Part shown: positions 36,391 to 49,130 of the stretch, piece after piece | How the letters are laid out: each line of letters starts with the position of its first letter | Position numbering within the stretch: the stretch's first letter is position 1 | Source: Clonostachys chloroleuca | Lineage: Eukaryota; Ascomycota; Sordariomycetes; Hypocreales; Bionectriaceae | Length of the DNA stretch: 64,000 bases | Direction of reading: 5' to 3' | Assembly (NCBI GenBank): GCA_037952775.1 | Contig: JBANAY010000003.1 | Coordinates: 11,222,001 to 11,286,000 of the forward strand | Notes under the pieces: generated by a model | What the model saw: the letters and a program-made list of their open reading frames with translations, nothing else | Databases searched by the model: none | What the model was told of the DNA's origin: nothing | Program-made: the position numbers and the translations under genes

Positions 36391-38049
36391 ATGCCCCCAT
36401 TCCTCGACAGCACCAGCCAATCTTTGGCTGCTAACCCTGGTCGACTTGACCGCACGGGAAGGCGTTTCGATCGCGATGAGCCACCCGCGTCCTGCTCCTC
36501 CACTGACTCAAACTATGAGCCAGATGACGATCCAGAGCCTATGCCAGATCTGCAAGAGATTGCGGCTGCCCTTGAAGCTCCTCTCAATGAGGCGGACCTC
36601 AGAAGTGTTGTCAGCCATATGCAGGAGCAGGGGTTCACCCGTCCCGGCAGAATTTATGTCAAAGAAGCTCGCCTTGAAACCACCAGGCTCATTTCATTCA
36701 TCTACACCGGTCCATGTAATCCCAATACCAAAAGATACTTGATCGGAGAAAAGGCACTGGAGCGCCACGCTGTCATCGTCCGGCACTATATCAAGAAAAG
36801 ATGGCAGCGCCTCGGCATTTGGGACTCCAGCTGGGGGATCCCAGGCCGAGTCCAGACACATTGCGAGGACGGTTTCCGTGTTCGAACGCTAAGGTCTACA
36901 ATCCTCACAGAGCCGGAGCCCGTCGACCGCTCTGGCATACCCGACAAGGACAATGAAGAGCTATGGAGGTGGAAAGACCTGCCCGAGTACATGCCCTCTG
37001 ATCCAAGCGATCCTGTCCGCCAAGCCGTAGAGCTTCGCCGTTACCTTCGTCGGGGAGAGCCCATGCCACTGCCCCCACGAGACAATCTTACCAGTTGTGC
37101 CTCGCCCAAGGAGTTGGAGGATTTTCTTGTCTCCCGTCCATTCTTCCTCTTCGAACTCGAGTATGGCGAGGAGATTCAGCGCAAGTGGCGCGTTCCCCAT
37201 AGAAAATTGGTCCCCGTCATTAAATGGAACATCTTTGACATGGTAGTCAATAGATGGAAAGAAAGGGGTAACTGGAACGAGGAATGGGCCAAGCGCGACT
37301 ACCGCGGGAATTGTTTCATAGGTTGGAAGTGGCCCCATGAGAGCGACGTTCCAGAAGCTATAGACTATTCCGAGCTCAATTCGCGAGATGATATAGATTT
37401 CACGCCGTCTGAAATCGATGCACTCGAGGCGATCGAAGCCAGACGCCCTATCCCTCCAACATCAAGGGCAGCCCAAGAAACCCGATACAAGAATTTGAAG
37501 TCCACACCCCCTTTACGACGAAGTGCCCGGATCGCGAAGATTGAGGCAAAGAAAGCTCTCGCCTCTTTTGGAACCTTTGTTAAGTTCCGTCCAGGTTGTT
37601 CGCAGCAGCCAGAGATAGACCAGGGTTCATCCAGGAGAACAGGGTCCTCTCCGGCCAGTGCAGCCCCATCAACGGCGAAGGCAAAGGGAGGAGGACCAAA
37701 ATCAGCCGTCGTTTTAGGGGGAAAAAGTCGGGGCGCAAAGAAAGACATCGAAGATGTGGCAGATGCCGCCGAACCTCAAGGTGTATAAAAGCGAGGAAGG
37801 CCGCGGAAGTCAATGAACCCTGCCCCTCCAAAGACTGCATCACGAAAACGAACTACGGCGCCGAAGCAAGATTCCCGTGCGCGTACTATGCCAGCCAAGG
37901 AGAACCCTTCTCGCCAAGGGCGGCAACGAACCCAACAGCATAACCGAGCCTTCATATCCAGCGTGAGCACAAAAACTGATCTAGCTTTGAGGACAGCAAA
38001 GCCCACGGGTGTCGTCCAGCGTGGCAAGGGTCGCCCAAAACGCAATTAA
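36391..38049 (+). CDS. Hypothetical nuclear protein with C-terminal AT-hooks, in-frame stop
   Basis: I do not recognise the family. The ATG at 36391 opens a single exon of 465 residues ending at TAA 37786-37788. The frame then stays open for another 86 codons to 38049. This extension begins KRGRPRKS, a canonical AT-hook, and ends with QRGKGRPKRN, a second AT-hook-like motif, with Lys/Arg/Pro-rich sequence between. This strongly suggests that the stop interrupts a longer protein of about 552 residues. The main part has a conserved-looking core (residues about 60-330) with HYIKKRWQRLGIWD, a short K/W-rich motif HRKLVPVIKWN, and RRSARIAKIEAKKA near the C-terminus. No transposase or helicase motif is visible. 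An alternative is splicing at 37781-37833 into another frame, which would lose the first hook. Confidence 0.6.
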
Positions 38050-38822
38050 TGGGATCTCAAGTATCCATCAAGGTTTTGCGTTTGTTGGGTGCTACTGGAG
38101 AAAACAGGCTCGCTTTAAGGAGATCGATTTTGCTCGGCTAACATCCTGAACTATGTATCCATCATTTCAAAGCTAATCACTAATTTGTCACGAAGAAGTT
38201 TCTTGAATTCCTTCCTTTGTTTGAATTGGGGCTATTGATATTGGCATGTACCGTGGCAATATTAGTGGCACCCAACTGTATCGTGCTCTTATTGAAAAGA
38301 AGACTTAGCCACACTTTTTTCGTCTTCTTTTGGATCCTTCTTGCGTTCTATTCTTATTTCTTGCACTTGTCTTCTCTTCTTATTTTCTCAGGGCGGAGCT
38401 GGTACACGGCTCTTTGATTAGTAGGGCTTTAATTATATGTAGTCAATGCCTTGTTATTTCAAGCGTGCAATAGTCATCTATGACCACTTAACAAGATCAA
38501 GTGAAAAATCGATCGATTGGATATCTACCTCCGAGCATAAACTCAGCCCAATCTCTGTCCCGTAGAGCAATATTCCTTGTAAGTGCATTGACACATGCCA
38601 TGACCACATGTGCCTCGAAGCAAATGGAAGTGTTCGGGAAGCAAGCCAATGTTTCCATGCCCACTGCGATGCATCTCCCATGAGACCATGCCTCCTTCGA
38701 TTCCGCTTTGCAAACAACCCCCTCCTCGATTATTCGAACAAAGGTTTTATCTCCAAACAAAACAACAATCTGATACTAGTATCCTCCTCTCATCGTCGTA
38801 AGGCATCAGCGTCTCTCCCGCT
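38050..38822. other. Convergent intergenic stretch
   Basis: AT-rich 3' region between the AT-hook gene and the MFS transporter. A hydrophobic 66-codon frame near 38217 lacks an ATG. No gene supported. Confidence 0.45.
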
Positions 38823-40557
38823 TCAGAGCGTGTACAGAAAGTCGGGACGGTTGTCCCCAAGGGCCTCAATCTCTCGAGCCGACTTGCCCTTGACCCACTC
38901 GCCTCTCAGTCCCTTCCTACGCCTCCTGTTCTCGAGAGATAGCAGCGCCGTCATCAAGATGCTGCCCCCGAAAATACAGATGAACAGGTACGCGATGATA
39001 ACGGCGTGGCCCTCGAAGAACCGCGGCGCGTTGAAGTAGATGTTGCTGCTCACCACGCCATTCAAGTTGCCCCATCCAATCACGAACCCCAGGACGATGC
39101 CTCTCTGTTGTAGACCCCCTCTACATTGTTGGCGATCCAGGCAATGGTGAGCGATATCGCCGGGTAGATACCCATCGCGCCTAGAAACGTCCCAGCGTAC
39201 TGCACCATCGGGTCCGTCGTGCAAATGAGCATGACAAAGCCCAGGATGCTGATGGGCGCGCAGCAGATGTTGAAGATGCCCCGACGCTGGATCCTATCCG
39301 ACCAGAATCCGACCACGATGGTCAGGAGCGCCGCAAGAACGTAGGGTGGCACGCTCAGTAGCTGGTTCTTGATGATGTCCTCGGGTCCTGTGAAGCTCAT
39401 GTTCTGGATGATCGTGGGCAAGAAAAGGCTAAACGAGTATAGCGGCATGAGGGGCCCCATGTAGATGAGCATTCCCACGTACATCTTCCAATCCTTGAGT
39501 GCGGCCCACAAGAAGTCTATCTTGAAATCCTCATGTTCCGCAGAGCTCTGTTTGTCTTCCTTCAGCCGCAGTAGCACCCGGGCTCGGTCGTCTTCGTTCA
39601 GAAACTTGGCTTCGTCGGGGAAGTCGTGCACCATCCAGTACGACACAATTCCAATTACGATAGTGATGCCCCCCTCGATGATGAAGATCCAGCGCCAACC
39701 GGCGTAATTGGCCACACCGTTCATGGTCTGGATTGCTGCTGCCAGAAGGCCTCCAAAGGACCCTGCTATGGCCGCCGCGGAGAAGAATATGGCAGCGCGG
39801 ACACCGAACTCGCTGCGTTTGTACCAGCACGAGAGATAGTAGTTGACGCCAGGGAACAGGCCAGCTTCCGTGACTCCAAGCCACCAGCGAGTTGCCATCA
39901 AGCCTGACCAAGAGGTTACAAAACCCATGGACAACATGCAAGCACCCCAGAGAACCCTGTTAAGAAGAAAACGTACAAGTTAGCTTTCGCGTGGACCAGA
40001 GTGTAGACTGCTTGCTCACATTGTAGACGGTATAAATATAGACGGTCGAAATCTTTTGAGTAGGAAGTTGGCAAGAACCTCAAACGCGGCATATCCAACA
40101 AAGAATATGGTCAATGTAGCATTGAACTCGCTCGTCGTCATCGGGATGTCCTCAGCAAGGTGAGCAATCTTGGCGTTTCCGATATTGGTTCGATCAAGGA
40201 AGCATATCAAATACAACAGGCAAAGCTACTACCAGTCAGCTTGGATCATTAGATGATTGGACGGGTATCATCAGACGGAAGAGTGTTCTTTATCGCCTGC
40301 GAAACACCCTAGTGCGCATGTACTAACCCATGGGATGAGTTGAATATCCAGCTTCCACAGAAGTCTACGCTCCTATATTTAATCAGTGACCCTATTTCAA
40401 GGAGCGAAAGCGGATTATGGAATCAAGAACAAGGGGGGTATATTACCTCTAACTCTCTCTCTTCTACGGACATTCCACAGTACGGATCAGTCCGCTCATC
40501 ATGGTCAAAGGTCGAGAACGCCTCATTTGAGGACTTCAGCTCGCTGTCGCTCATCAT
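38823..40557 (-). CDS. MFS transporter, allantoate permease (DAL5-like) family, one frame break
   Basis: Plasma-membrane transporter of the anion:cation symporter group, which in fungi carries allantoate, nicotinate, vitamins or similar organic anions. Four exons: 40557-40447, 40372-40328, 40225-40020 and 39956-38823. Introns are 40373-40446, 40226-40327 and 39957-40019. The product is about 498 residues with an N-terminal cytoplasmic tail. Family marks: WKLDIQLIPWLCLLYLICFLDRTNIGNAK (helix 1 and the conserved D-R-x-N-I-G-N-A), RWWLGVTEAGLFPGVNYYLSCWYKRSE, and GWRWIFIIEG. A frame break lies at the C5 run 39115-39119 (G5 on the coding strand). One extra base joins NNVEG to the GIVLGFVIGWGNLNGVVSSNIY segment. 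The substrate cannot be told from sequence. Confidence 0.9.
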
Positions 40558-43500
40558 AATGAGGTGCTGTTGATTGACAGTGCCCTTTTTGGATGAAAGA
40601 GGCAGGGACGGATTCCAAGCTTCTCCAGCTCATTCAACACGATAAATGAAGGGGAGTCTTCCTCTTACAGTGACAACGTTGAGTTGCTGTCGGATGTTTT
40701 GCTTAGCAAGTGACAAAAGTGTATGTAGAGACCACCGAAATCATGAAACAGGCAAACAAGAGATGACTATTTTCCTGCCTATTTTTATTGATAGAACAAA
40801 AGTACAGTGAATGGGGGAAATGGCTGACAATTGATAGAAGGAAACATGGATAAGCGAAGAAGATGTTATGTAGGGAAGTGGCAGTCCACGGTCACACCCG
40901 GCCACCGACAACGGGTTCAGAAGCGAGAACAGCAAACGAATATCACCTATTTAGAATTTACAAGGTGTAGATCCCTCATCCCAAGTACCGGTTTACATGA
41001 TATCATATTTAACTTATGCATACCTGCATGCCGAATAACTCTCAGCCGAGCGAGGCAAGCCAGGCTATCTCGAAACTACAAACGTCACTGAGCCGATTAA
41101 TCAAAATTCAACCACCAGATAGCCTTGCTAAGTTACATGAATGTCGCAGATGACTATTTCTTGCCAAGCCCGGCCCTGGCACACGCATATCATCCTGTTG
41201 CCGATCTGAAGCGCGAAACCAACCCGCCGTCTCCCTGCAGCGCACTACCTCAGAAAGGCATACAGGATGTGTTGTGAGAAAGGGAAATACACATCACTGT
41301 GACGAACACTGCATCTGATGTTACAGTGCCGCGTGGTGAGGCGCTGACGTTAGCCCTCCTCAACGCAAAACAGGCCACTCATGCCTAATCATATCCAAGG
41401 AGGCTGTCCCTCCTGGCCCGACCTGCATGCCGTGTAGCTCGAAACACGTGTGCATGAGAGCAAGGGCCAAGTACAACGAAACTCATTATCCCTTTCTGTC
41501 GGTCAGCTGAAGTGTACGTCAGACTTGGCACGTCGCACGAGAACGAGCTGCCTGGGTTGCCTTTTCCACCTCCTCCGGGCCGGGCATAGGTATGTTTTCT
41601 GGTAGGAGATGTGTACCAACGTAGCTCGCATTATCGAGGTGCATTTGAGCTCCATCTACCTTGCAAAATATGTCGGTAGACTACAATCAGCCACCATTTT
41701 GCCCCATCGCAATGGCAATGGCCCGTAAGACTTCAAGGTTGTCTGACGCCGCACATGCAAGGCTGTTGGCAGTTTGCCAGCTCAACTTTGATCGCTCAAT
41801 ATAGCATCTTTCTTAGCTGCCGCTACCCTTGACGTGTTTTGGATGGATCGAAATGGCCTAACGCCTCATTTCAGCTACCAATCGCAAGAAGGACCTACTC
41901 CGAGACATGCTGGTGACCGATATGCAAGTGACCCCGTACAACATGATCCAGTCAGGGTTCCCCTTCCCTAGGTCGGATTGATATTAAGCTCAGTAGGGTG
42001 GTTAGGTATGTACCATTGAATGACCAACATTCAGTTGCGTTAGAAAAAATGAGAGCCATAGAAAACCTGACTTCCCAAGGGGGTTGGCGAAGCAATCAGC
42101 ATAGCACCTGGCCAACTCCGACTATCCAATAAACACAGCGGCGAATGAAGAAGCATGATCTAAACCGTATCACAGAGCCACCAATCAAATGCATCGCCGG
42201 TAGGGCCCCTCGGCACCAAGCAGCGCGGCGTGGTGTTCCACCAGAAGATACCGGTTGCGGCCTCGGAAGGATCCTGAACGAGGTTCACAAGCCATGAACC
42301 CTCCGAGCAAAAGATCTGGAAGACATTAGATCTTTTAACTGGCTCATTTCAGTCCAATTATTTCACTAAGAAGTCCATTTTGATCATCCGCCTCCGTGCT
42401 GCGCTCGAGTCTCATCCCGAGTCACTCATGTTCAACCAAGCCAGCAGGCGGTGTGGTGATATTACAGTCAAAGTCGGCCGCCAAGCTCATCTGACTCATT
42501 TCATCCCGCATAATATCTAATCCCCGGGACGTTGTAACATGGATAGATAATCGCTGTGTAGGCTCGAAGATGCTCAATACACCCTGCCAAGTGGGATAGA
42601 ATAATCATACCGCACAGGTATGGAGATATGGTATCCCGAGAGAATAACATGAACACAATCGAAGAAAATGGGCTATCTAAAACAGTCGCCGTACATTATA
42701 TTCCGCATTCTTAATTCTCGGAGGCAGAACTCTCAGCTGACGAAACGGAGTTCATGATTCACATTTCAGGGGCTAAAAGCATCGTGTTGCCTGCAAATTG
42801 ATCCCAATAGATTTATGACAGAATTCATTCGAATTCTCCCATATTGCTTCTTCCGTTTTATTTTCCACTGCGGGGTTTGCCCATTCATTTCCTCACACTC
42901 AGACTGCGCCCACCACGAACAGACCCAACCACTCAGCCAGAACACAATCACCAAAGCATGCCAGTCTCCCCCAATTGAGATAGACTATTACACGATTCCT
43001 TGTTTTTTTCCTCCCGAAGCCACACCTCCCACTTCCCTGTTCCACCCCGGATACACATTGGACACCATGTGCTCAGCTCCGAACTCGACCCTCCATCCCA
43101 CGGGCTGATCATGGCGCTCCGTCACTCCACCCACGAATTGCGCCCATGTCGCACACACTTCCGCCAGATATGCACGGATTTACAAAAAGATACTGGCTGA
43201 AAGCGCATCCTCATTCTCGGAAACCTGCCCCACCTTTCCTTACCCACGGCCCCAGCCAGACCTCGTGACTCTAGCATAAACAAGATCACCGTTCCAACCG
43301 CGTACCAGAACACGAAGCAGCACGGTGCTTACCAATAGGTATATTCTTTTTCTCACTTGATATTACCACTGACTCCCATGGCTAAATCTGCCGTGATTCT
43401 AATTACGTCATTTGGTTACACTTGCGTGTTTAAATCCTTCTATCCAGGCTCCGTTCTATATTGCAATTGATGGCCGTACCTAGGTACCTGTAGCTTAAGA

Positions 43501-43760
43501 GTATATTTCTTATTGGAAGGTATTGTCCATAATTAGTTGGGAATAACAACAGGTTGCATCCTCAAGATAGAGTCGGCCATATTCTCTAGTACTGTACAGT
43601 TCAAGAGTGCCTCTAACATCCTTTTCTCGTTCCCTTCGTTCACCATATGATACCGGGTTTCTCTGAAAATCGAGGAGTTAAGTACTAATTGTGAGCTTTA
43701 ACAAGACACTTGTTTAACGTTATATATTCTCCTGTAAAACTGTGCCATGTTGCTGTAGAA
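40558..43760. other. 3.2-kb stretch without a supported gene
   Basis: Both strands carry only short frames. I found no tRNA-like B box, transposon terminal repeat or long direct repeat. Composition shifts between AT-rich and mixed, with no sharp boundary. Probably the MFS promoter plus anonymous intergenic DNA. Confidence 0.45.
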
Positions 43761-45996
43761 CTAGGCCAGACCCAGCTCCTTGTAGAATGCCTCAGTACTG
43801 GGCGCCCTGCCAAGGAACTCGGTGAGGAAGCCCATCTCATCCTCCCTGCCGCCCTTCTCCAGCACGATTTTGCGGTATCGGCGACCCTGGGCTGGGTCCA
43901 TCGGGTTCTTCTCGAAAAAGGTCGCGAACATGTCCGTCGAGAACACCTCAGACCAGAGATATCCGTAGTAGCCAGCATCATACCCACCAACAAAGTGGCC
44001 GATATGGGCATACCGGCTGCCCCATTTACTACATAGTGTTAGCAAAATCACAAGACGCTAAATGGTTCGGTGTTGGGTATTGACTTACATTCCCTCGCCC
44101 ACATCCTCAGGTCCCTTGATGCCAGAGATTTCACCGCGGAGAGTATTCCAGAGCTTTCCAGCATCCAGATCCTTGGCGGCCTGGTGGGATTCTGGCGAAT
44201 GGACAGTCATATCAAAAAGACCGATCAACAGCTGCGCGAGGTTGAAAATGGCGGAGTTGAGATTCTTGCTGGCAATTAGCTTATCAACCAGCTCGTCCGA
44301 GATCTGTTCGTTCGTCTGCCAGTGACGGGACAACGACTTGAGGACACTTGGTGTCCAGCACCAGTTCTCAAGCATCTGAGAGGGTGCCTCGACGAAGTCA
44401 TCCACAACTGATGTTCCGTGGAAGTAACTGTATCGTGTACGAGCAACCAAATCATGGATACCATGGCCGAGTTCATGGAAGAGTGTCACAACCTCATTGT
44501 GCTTCAGCAATGATGGCTTGGTAGGGCTGGGCTTGCTGAAGTTGCAAACCAAAGCGGTGGAGGGGTAGCTTCGGGTTCCATCTTTCTTGGTATAGCCTGG
44601 TTCGATGCCAAAGTTGGCGTTGTGGCCGTACTTGTTGTCACGAGGGTGAAGGTCGATATAGAGATATCCCACAAATTCACCACCGCTTGCTTCGTCGTTC
44701 CAGACTGCATACAGCTTTACATCTTCATGCCAAACAATATCCTCAGCCTTGCCAGTCTTGCTAAGGCGTGCTGCATCCTCCTCAGTAATCTCAACGAAGA
44801 AGAGACCGAGAATTTCTTCGAAGATTTTCAGCATCCCCTTGAAGGTCGAGTCAACAGGGAAAAACTGGGAAATCTTGACCTCGTCGACGCTGTACTCCTG
44901 CTCTTTTTGGAGGCGAGAGTAGTAGGAGGTGTCCCACATGTAAAAGTTACCATCAAAGTCTAAACCCCGCGCTTCATAGTCCTTCTTCTTGTATTCCAGA
45001 AGCTTAGCGACTTCCTTCTTGCCACCTGGGGCCAGGCGAACACGGAGATCGTTCAAGAATTCCTTGACCTTGGCCGGGGTCTTGGCCATCTTTTCCTCAA
45101 TCACAACGCTTGCATGGTCGGGATATCCCAGGAGCCGGGCAGCCTCGTCACGAAGCTCGAAAATCTCCTGGAAAATAGGTACGTTTTGGCTGACCTTTTT
45201 AGGGTAATTAGCATTTCAAAAACGTCATGAGAAGGCTTTCGAATTCAGCACGAATAAAACTTACCTTATTGGCGTCGGCGATGGTGTATCGGTGTCTTGC
45301 TTCGCCGTCTTGAGCATACTTCATGAAGGGGAAGAAGTGAGTATACTTGAAAGTCAGCTTGACTTTACCCTCATTCTCGCCAGTGCCCTTCTCGAGGTCA
45401 GCAATGTTGATATCGTCCTCGGGGACACCCTTGAGCTCTTCCGGGGTGAACCAAATAGCAGCCTTCTCCTCGTTCAGGTTCTTCTGGGCCTGAATACACA
45501 GCAATCCCAGACGCTTCTTGATTTCCTTGAAGCGGTCTCGCTGCGGTCCGGCAGGGAGGAGCAGACCATTGCGGATATACTTCTTGCGCTCCTTCTCCAG
45601 GATGCGCAGAGCCTCCGTCTCGAGCTTTTCGGTCTCTCTCTTCTCAAAGGCACCATTCACCACATTGAAGACATCCTCTCGCATGCGGCATTCAACATCA
45701 AACTGGGTCGTAATCTCATCGGCTTTGGTGGAAGCCGCCCGGAGGTCCTGGTTAGTCGAGACATGCTGGTAGAAGCTCAGAATCCTTCGGGACACAGCAG
45801 TCTCATTGTCCTCAAAGAGGACAGGCTCCAGAGCCTTGGCAAATGTGGAGTTCTCCGGCTTCGTGCTGGCCACAATGTCATCAAGAATCTTCTTATAGTT
45901 GGCGTTCAACCGCTCCGTCTCACTGACGATGGCTTCGGCAGTGTGAGTAAAGAGAGGGGGTGCCTGAGGAGGCGTCTGGAACTGAGGAGCGACCAT
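43761..45996 (-). CDS. Thimet oligopeptidase-type metallopeptidase (M3A)
   Basis: Cytosolic zinc oligopeptidase (saccharolysin/Prd1 type) that degrades short peptides. Exons 45996-45265, 45194-44089 and 44028-43761 (introns 45195-45264 and 44029-44088) sum to 702 codons, 701 residues, without a break. The zinc motif is H484-E-L-G-H488, with third ligand E513 in DFVEAPSQMLENW, exactly the spacing of the family. FYMWDTSYYS and GYLYIDLHPRDNKYGH, both M3 hallmarks, precede it. After the last intron KWGSRYAHIGHFVGGYDAGYYGYLWSEVFS completes the C-terminal lobe. The start is the ATG at 45996. A hydrophobic frame upstream has no ATG, so a mitochondrial presequence is not supported here. Confidence 0.95.
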
Positions 45997-48542
45997 GGCG
46001 CTCGTAGTCACAGTACGGAAAGGGACCACCTGGGTTCTTAGATGGTGGGCGAGCGAGTTGAGGCGAGGAAATGCTCGTTGGGAAGCCAGGGTGGCGGCTA
46101 CAAGGAGGACGAGGAGGGGGAAGGAGGAAGTAGAGGGAAGTGGGCCTCGCGCGTCGATCCAGCTTATGTACTGGACAGGCGAGATACACCTGGGGATCAA
46201 TGGCAAAAGGGAGGCAAGGTTGGGAGCAGACAATTGGGCTCTGGGTTATTTGAACGGGGCGAAAATCGTGTTCTGTCTCTTACACTGGGCTGGCTGAAGG
46301 TGGGGGAAGGCCCGGAAGGTACTAACCTTGGATGCGACTGCAGGCGGCAGGAGCGGTGGGCCGAGATGCTTCCTCAGGCGCCTATCGACCTATCACTACG
46401 TTGCCCCGCCATCTCGAGGCACTGCAAGTTCGATGGTGTCACATCTCAAGTCCCTCATGCCCCTTGCGGCACAGGTACTTGGGGCTACCCGCGGGAGCAG
46501 ATCAGTCTAGGGATGCTGTATTACCTCATGTCACACCTTTTCGACCCGAATATGTTGACGCTGGAAAGCGGTAGAACAAGCGGTGTGCGCATTCAGGCAG
46601 GAGGCGGCGCAGCCTCAGTATCAAAATGCATAAAGCCAAAAACCATCCAATGTTATTGTGCATGATTCAGGTCCAGATACTCGCCTTCAAAGTGCCCCTC
46701 CATTACCTGCCTCGGAGCACCTGATGATGCGCTGTCGCCAGAAGCGGGGTGAGTGTGACGGGAAGACTCTGCTCCTAATAGGAAATAGGTTAGTGGGCGG
46801 TTAGACGTTAATTCTTGTAAACCTTCCTTAGAATCTACCTAGGTAGAGACGTGCCAATAGCCTTGTTTATTTGGTTCCATGACTTACTTCCCTATAGGTA
46901 GACAATAAAGAATAAATCCCGATTCCCAAGTCCTCTTGAACTGTCAATTTCTTCCTAATACAACCTACAACATGTTAGCATGCTTCCAAGTCGCAAGCGC
47001 TGGTGACTTCCGAATCCCTTACTCTTCTCAATCATGTCTATCTTCTTAGAAACTATGCTGCCCCAATCCTCATCCAGAATACTCACAATGCCAAAACCAG
47101 CATTTACAAAGATGCAGCATCCCTTGTTGTCGAGATGCTTAAGATAGAGCTTCTCATCTCTTACTGTGCTTGACTTCGAGACTTGATATAGGGTATCGAG
47201 CCGAACCCTGCGCCAAAGCTTCCATCAGGTTCTCGGCACCAGGCATCTTTGCCCGTTTCATAAATGCCCCAAAGCAGAGGTAAATGCTTTCATTGGCGTT
47301 GTCTCCTCTATAGAACTACAAACATTCGCTTTCAATAGACATCATCAGCTGCGAGCACCTTTAGTGCGCACTACGCAGCGGAAGATTCCCCGCGTGGGTG
47401 GACTATGCCGACAAATCGACAGCGGGAGGCGAAGTATATAAACGTGCGCCACAGGTGCATAGTGGCACATGCACAATTGACTTATGCCGAAGACCCTCTC
47501 GACTATGAGGGGTGGCCAGAACCGCCATGCCGAAATTGCTTCCGCCGACGGCGAGGTTTGGCTCGCGCGGTTCCGCAGACCGAAGTGCATGACTACCTAT
47601 GTGCTGTGGGAGCGAGGCCGCGACCATGGAGTTCCTGGGCCGTCATACAAATGTTCCCTCGCTACGAGTGTGTGATTGGGCGTGAGAGTCCGAACCGACA
47701 AACGCCGTTGACATTGGTTATATTCTAATGCAGAAGTTGGATGGTGAGCCCCTAAACTGTCAGGGTGCGACCATTGCACAGAAGGGGAAGGGAAGCATTT
47801 CGCACTCTCGTGGAAGCGACCTTCAAATGATCGCCGAAGCAAAAAGAGGGATGGCGTAGTGAGCAATCTCCAGCTCGTTGAACCGCTGGAAATTGGCAGC
47901 CCTCTCAATCACAAAGCCATAGAGAACGCATAAGCATCTATGGATTGGAAGGAGACATGTTAGAGGATCACTGTCGGTTCGTGGGTCTCCGTTTTGATGT
48001 TGGTGAGATGGCAGACCCAATGACTACCCTAAATGAGCCCTGCTCCTATGGATGGCTATGAGCATTCAAAAAACATGTTTGTTGGAGGACATTCTATACC
48101 AGAATAAGGCATTGGGGACAGATCAGAGCTAGACATCTCTTGACATGCGGCAAACGAATCAACCAGACACGAGGGAGGGCCATCTCCCTCAAGTCATGCT
48201 TGGAGTTTGATTATCTTTGTAGATAGCAATCACTACTTGGTTCCATGCGATGTGTTGGGGCGCAATTTAAGATTAGCGATACAGAATCTTATAATGTTTA
48301 TTTATCAAGGGCAACATCGCAGTCCCGCGCAGCACGTTTTAGAGTGATGCCTCGAGACACGAGAAGCTATCTACCGTAATAGCCATATACGACATCTCAT
48401 CTTACAGTCGCAGTACCTCATCGCCATCCATTCCAATCCCAATGTAGTCAATCCCAGGCCAAATCACATGTAAATAGAGCAACGCCGCCGTTCCTAAACG
48501 CAGATGCAACATAAAAGCAGGCTTGTTTGGCGTTGTGGTCGC
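45997..48542. other. 2.5-kb stretch without a supported gene
   Basis: Upstream of the oligopeptidase gene and downstream of the light chain gene. A 107-codon frame at 47405-47728 and its antisense have no recognisable features. No RNA gene or repeat array is seen. Confidence 0.45.
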
Positions 48543-49130
48543 CTAGTTGGCGAGGATAGTTCGCACAAGATCTAGAAAAACAAAACACCAGTCAGCAAGG
48601 GCACAGCTGTTATCGGAATATGGGGGGGGAGGGTCCGTACCGGTGTAGTTGACCTGGCCAGAGCTGGTGTCCACGGCCTTGAGGAGCTCGTCAACCTCCT
48701 CGTCGGTCATCTTCTCGCCGAGGTTGGTCAGGATGTACTTGAGCTGGCCGACACCAATAAAGCCCGTCATGTCCTTGTCGAAGACCTGGAAGCCGCGGCA
48801 GTACTCGTCAGGCTCGCCGGGGTCGCGGAAGCCACCAGGGCGGTTCAGGACACGCTGGAAGGTCTCGAAGTCGACTGGGACGGTTAGCATAGGTATCGCA
48901 ATCGGGACCGTCGTCGATCGCATGCAGATAGATGAAATAGGGCACTCACACTCGCCGCCAACATTCTTCTCGAGGTCCTGGATCTCGCTGAGGGTAGGGT
49001 TCTGGCCGCAGGCGCGGAGCAGATCGCCAAGGCTCTCGAGAGTGACACGGCCGTTTCCGCGCTTGTCGAACAGGGCAAAAGCCTCCTTGTAGTTGGTCGA
49101 GGCCTGGGCGTCAATGTGGTTAGAAGACAT
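48543..49130 (-). CDS. Myosin II essential light chain, Cdc4-like
   Basis: EF-hand light chain that binds the IQ motif of myosin II and works at the contractile actomyosin ring in cytokinesis and septation. Exons 49130-48950, 48874-48641 and 48571-48543 (introns 48875-48949 and 48572-48640) give 148 codons, 147 residues. The sequence follows the Cdc4 family along its length: AFALFDKRGNGRV, GDLLRACGQNPTLSEIQDLE, VLNRPGGF, GFQVFDKDMTGFIGVGQLKYILTNLGEKMTDEEVDELLK, ending VRTILAN. EF-hand loops are partly degenerate, as expected for an essential light chain rather than calmodulin. The ATG at 49130 is the only in-frame start. Confidence 0.92.
   Translation of the reverse strand: MSSNHIDAQASTNYKEAFALFDKRGNGRVTLESLGDLLRACGQNPTLSEIQDLEKNVGGECECPISSICMRSTTVPIAIPMLTVPVDFETFQRVLNRPGGFRDPGEPDEYCRGFQVFDKDMTGFIGVGQLKYILTNLGEKMTDEEVDELLKAVDTSSGQVNYTGTDPPPPYSDNSCALADWCFVFLDLVRTILAN

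Noticed and set aside
38217..38417. Small hydrophobic 66-codon frame
   Set aside because: It begins at a TTG, has no ATG and lies in AT-rich 3' sequence. Hydrophobicity is explained by T-rich codons.
47405..47728. 107-codon frame in the gap upstream of the oligopeptidase
   Set aside because: Open on both strands with no homology or signal, so likely chance.
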